Assembly (NCBI RefSeq): GCF_030164425.1
Contig: NZ_JASNJD010000008.1
Coordinates: forward strand, 1 to 64,000
Direction: 5' to 3'
Origin: Pseudodonghicola flavimaris
GTDB lineage: Bacteria; Pseudomonadota; Alphaproteobacteria; Rhodobacterales; Rhodobacteraceae
DNA: 64,000 nt
Shown: one piece after another, positions 62,724 to 64,000 of the stretch
Layout: every line of letters starts with the position of its first letter
How positions within the stretch are numbered: the stretch's first letter is position 1
Notes under the pieces: model-generated
What the model was told of the DNA's origin: nothing
Seen by the model: only the letters and a program-made list of their open reading frames with translations
Databases searched by the model: none
Made by a program: the position numbers and the translations under genes

Positions 62724-63560
62724 ATGAGCCAGATAGAGGAATTGGAAAGCCGGATCACCGCAGCGATGGCCCGCATCGGCGTCGGCCTCGGTGCGCTGAG
62801 CGCGCAGGCGTCCGAGCGCGCCGCCGCGGATGTCGATCTGGCCAGCGCGCTCGAGGAAGAGAAGCTGGTCACCGCCCAGCTGGAGGAGCGGCTGAAGCAT
62901 CTGAAGGATCGTCACGCCGAGGAGATGGCGGCGCTGCAGGCCGAACTGGAGGCTGCCGGCAGCGCCGAAACCGCGGAACCGTCGGAAGAGGCGGCGGCAG
63001 AGATGGAGGCGTTGCGCGCCGAGGTCGCCACGTTGCAGGCCCGGTTGGCGGAGACCGCCGATCTGGAGGCGCTGAGCGCTGAGCTGGAGACGCTGAAGAC
63101 GGCGCTGGCCGAGGACGGCGCCGAGGCGGAGGCGCTGCGGGCCGAACTGGCCGCGCTGAAGGCCGACCGCAGCGACAGCGCCACGGAGGAGGCCCTGCGC
63201 GCCGAGATCGCGGCGCTGCGGGCCGAGATCGCCGAGCGGCCCGGTCCGGAGGCCGTGGCCGATCTGGAGGCCCTGCAGGCGGAGATCGCGCATCAGGCGG
63301 AAATGGCGGCGCGGCTGGATGTCGATGTGCAGAGGCTGCGAAAATCGAACGAACAACTGCGTGAAGCCAATGCCGCCCTGCGCGAGGCCAATGAGGCCGG
63401 CGTCGGGGAGCCCAGCCTGATCAACCGTGCCATGCTGGCCGAGCTGGAGGCGCTGCGGGCCACCCAGGCCGCCGATGCGGCGGAGGCTGGTGCAATCCTG
63501 TCGCGGCTGGAACCGCTGTTGTCGCATGCCGCGACCCGGCCGGAAGGGGAGGACAACTGA
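62724..63560 (+). CDS. Long coiled-coil protein upstream of zapA
   Basis: I start at the ATG at 62724 behind GTAAGAGGC. The 278-residue product is almost wholly alpha-helical and Ala/Glu/Leu-rich, with repeated EALRAEIAALRAEIAE-type heptads from about 45 to 240, then a C-terminal PSLINRAMLAELEALRA. No signal peptide or membrane helix is seen. Its stop overlaps the zapA start (TGATG). Position suggests a divisome-associated partner of ZapA, but the family is not characterised to my knowledge. Confidence 0.75.
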   Translation: MSQIEELESRITAAMARIGVGLGALSAQASERAAADVDLASALEEEKLVTAQLEERLKHLKDRHAEEMAALQAELEAAGSAETAEPSEEAAAEMEALRAEVATLQARLAETADLEALSAELETLKTALAEDGAEAEALRAELAALKADRSDSATEEALRAEIAALRAEIAERPGPEAVADLEALQAEIAHQAEMAARLDVDVQRLRKSNEQLREANAALREANEAGVGEPSLINRAMLAELEALRATQAADAAEAGAILSRLEPLLSHAATRPEGEDN

Positions 63561-63961
63561 TGCCCGAAGTGACCATTCATATCGGCGGGCGCGGCTTCGA
63601 CGTCTCCTGCCAGGAGGGCGAGGAAAGCTATCTGCATTCCGCCGCCAAGATGCTGGATGACGAGGCGCGGGTGCTCTCCGACCAGATTGGCCGCATCCCG
63701 GAGGCGCGGATGCTGCTGATGGCCGGGCTGATGCTGGCCGACAAGACCGCCGCGGTCGAGGACCGGATCAAGGAGGTCGAGGCGCGGCTGGCCGAACGCG
63801 AGGCCGAACTGGAGGCGCTGCGCAATGCGCCGGCGCCGGAACCGGAGCGGATCGAGGTGCCGGTGGTGCCGGCCTCGGTCACCGAGACGCTGGCCGAACT
63901 GGCGGCTCGGGCCGAGGCGCTGGCCGATGAGATCGAGGAAAAGGCCGGCGCCGAGAGCTGA
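63560..63961 (+). CDS. zapA: Cell division protein ZapA
   Basis: ZapA cross-links FtsZ protofilaments at the division ring. The 133-residue protein has the N-terminal beta-hairpin PEVTIHIGGRGFDVSC, then the helical core (EESYLHSAAKMLDDEARVLSD, ARMLLMAGLMLADKTA) and a coiled-coil tail extended to 133 residues by an Ala/Glu-rich segment. It is translationally coupled to the coiled-coil gene. In many proteobacteria 6S RNA follows zapA; the window ends 39 bp later, before this can be checked. Confidence 0.9.
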   Translation: MPEVTIHIGGRGFDVSCQEGEESYLHSAAKMLDDEARVLSDQIGRIPEARMLLMAGLMLADKTAAVEDRIKEVEARLAEREAELEALRNAPAPEPERIEVPVVPASVTETLAELAARAEALADEIEEKAGAES

Positions 63962-64000
63962 ACCGGCGGGCTGCAAGACCCAGAGACCCGGAAAAAAGCC

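Overview
The window is a GC-rich alphaproteobacterial chromosome segment, most likely from a member of the Rhodobacterales (Paracoccaceae/Roseobacteraceae type). I base this on the gene families (CckA hybrid kinase, Usg protein, heme A synthase, hydroxybutyrate dehydrogenase next to a patatin), on the recA promoter carrying the alphaproteobacterial GAAC-N7-GAAC LexA box, on tkt sitting divergent to a coiled-coil/zapA pair, and on dispersed intergenic repeats of a kind I associate with this order. Most of the window is dense housekeeping DNA with many 4-bp ATGA stop/start overlaps. The species cannot be named from the sequence alone.

Layout. 1-1250: the right end of an IS66-type insertion sequence that has cut a gene coupled to a DUF262 protein. 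1.6-3.4 kb: a glycosyltransferase-like protein and an exported protein with APPSFL repeats. 3.5-7.5 kb: the preT/preA dihydropyrimidine dehydrogenase genes, interrupted by a glycosyltransferase gene and preceded by a RutR-like site. 7.6-12.2 kb: a Bcr-type MFS exporter, then an overlapping CoA ligase/DsbA-like/K+ channel operon divergent from an XRE-cupin regulator. 12.3-15.3 kb: an orphan peptide-binding protein, a candidate small RNA and two related coiled-coil proteins. 15.5-17.5 kb: hydroxybutyrate dehydrogenase and a patatin. 17.6-19.9 kb: a b-type cytochrome and a membrane-tethered octaheme cytochrome c of the tetrathionate reductase family, with a near-perfect persulfide-repressor (SqrR/BigR-like) palindrome in front. 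20-24 kb: DUF502, psuG, psuK, a ThiE-like protein and TrmJ. 24-29 kb: two SH3 proteins, ctaA, an M32 carboxypeptidase and a GNAT. 29-33 kb: a kinase-like protein, gyrA and usg. 33-39.4 kb: an RTX-like protein, a radical SAM protein and the zwf-pgl-pgi glycolysis/Entner-Doudoroff entry operon. 39.5-42.6 kb: a thioesterase, an acyl-CoA synthetase and a PPOX flavoprotein.

42.6-46.2 kb is the clearest accessory islet. It holds a decayed IS5-family element, a two-GAF class III nucleotidyl cyclase of visibly lower GC, a 49-residue HTH protein not found by long-ORF calling, and a tandem 12-bp repeat. It abuts the 3' end of tRNA-Gly(CCC). 46.4-64 kb returns to core genes: a corrinoid-activation (RACE-type) protein, guaB-MBL-rsmB-like, cckA, a sulfotransferase-like protein, recA, alaS, a VOC protein, tkt and zapA.

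No CRISPR array, prophage or complete new multi-gene defence system was recognised. The most interesting leads are the octaheme/cytochrome b module with its sulfur-sensing operator, the candidate small RNA at about 14262-14337, the glycosyltransferase inserted in the preT/preA operon, the IS66-broken DUF262 operon, and the cyclase islet at tRNA-Gly.
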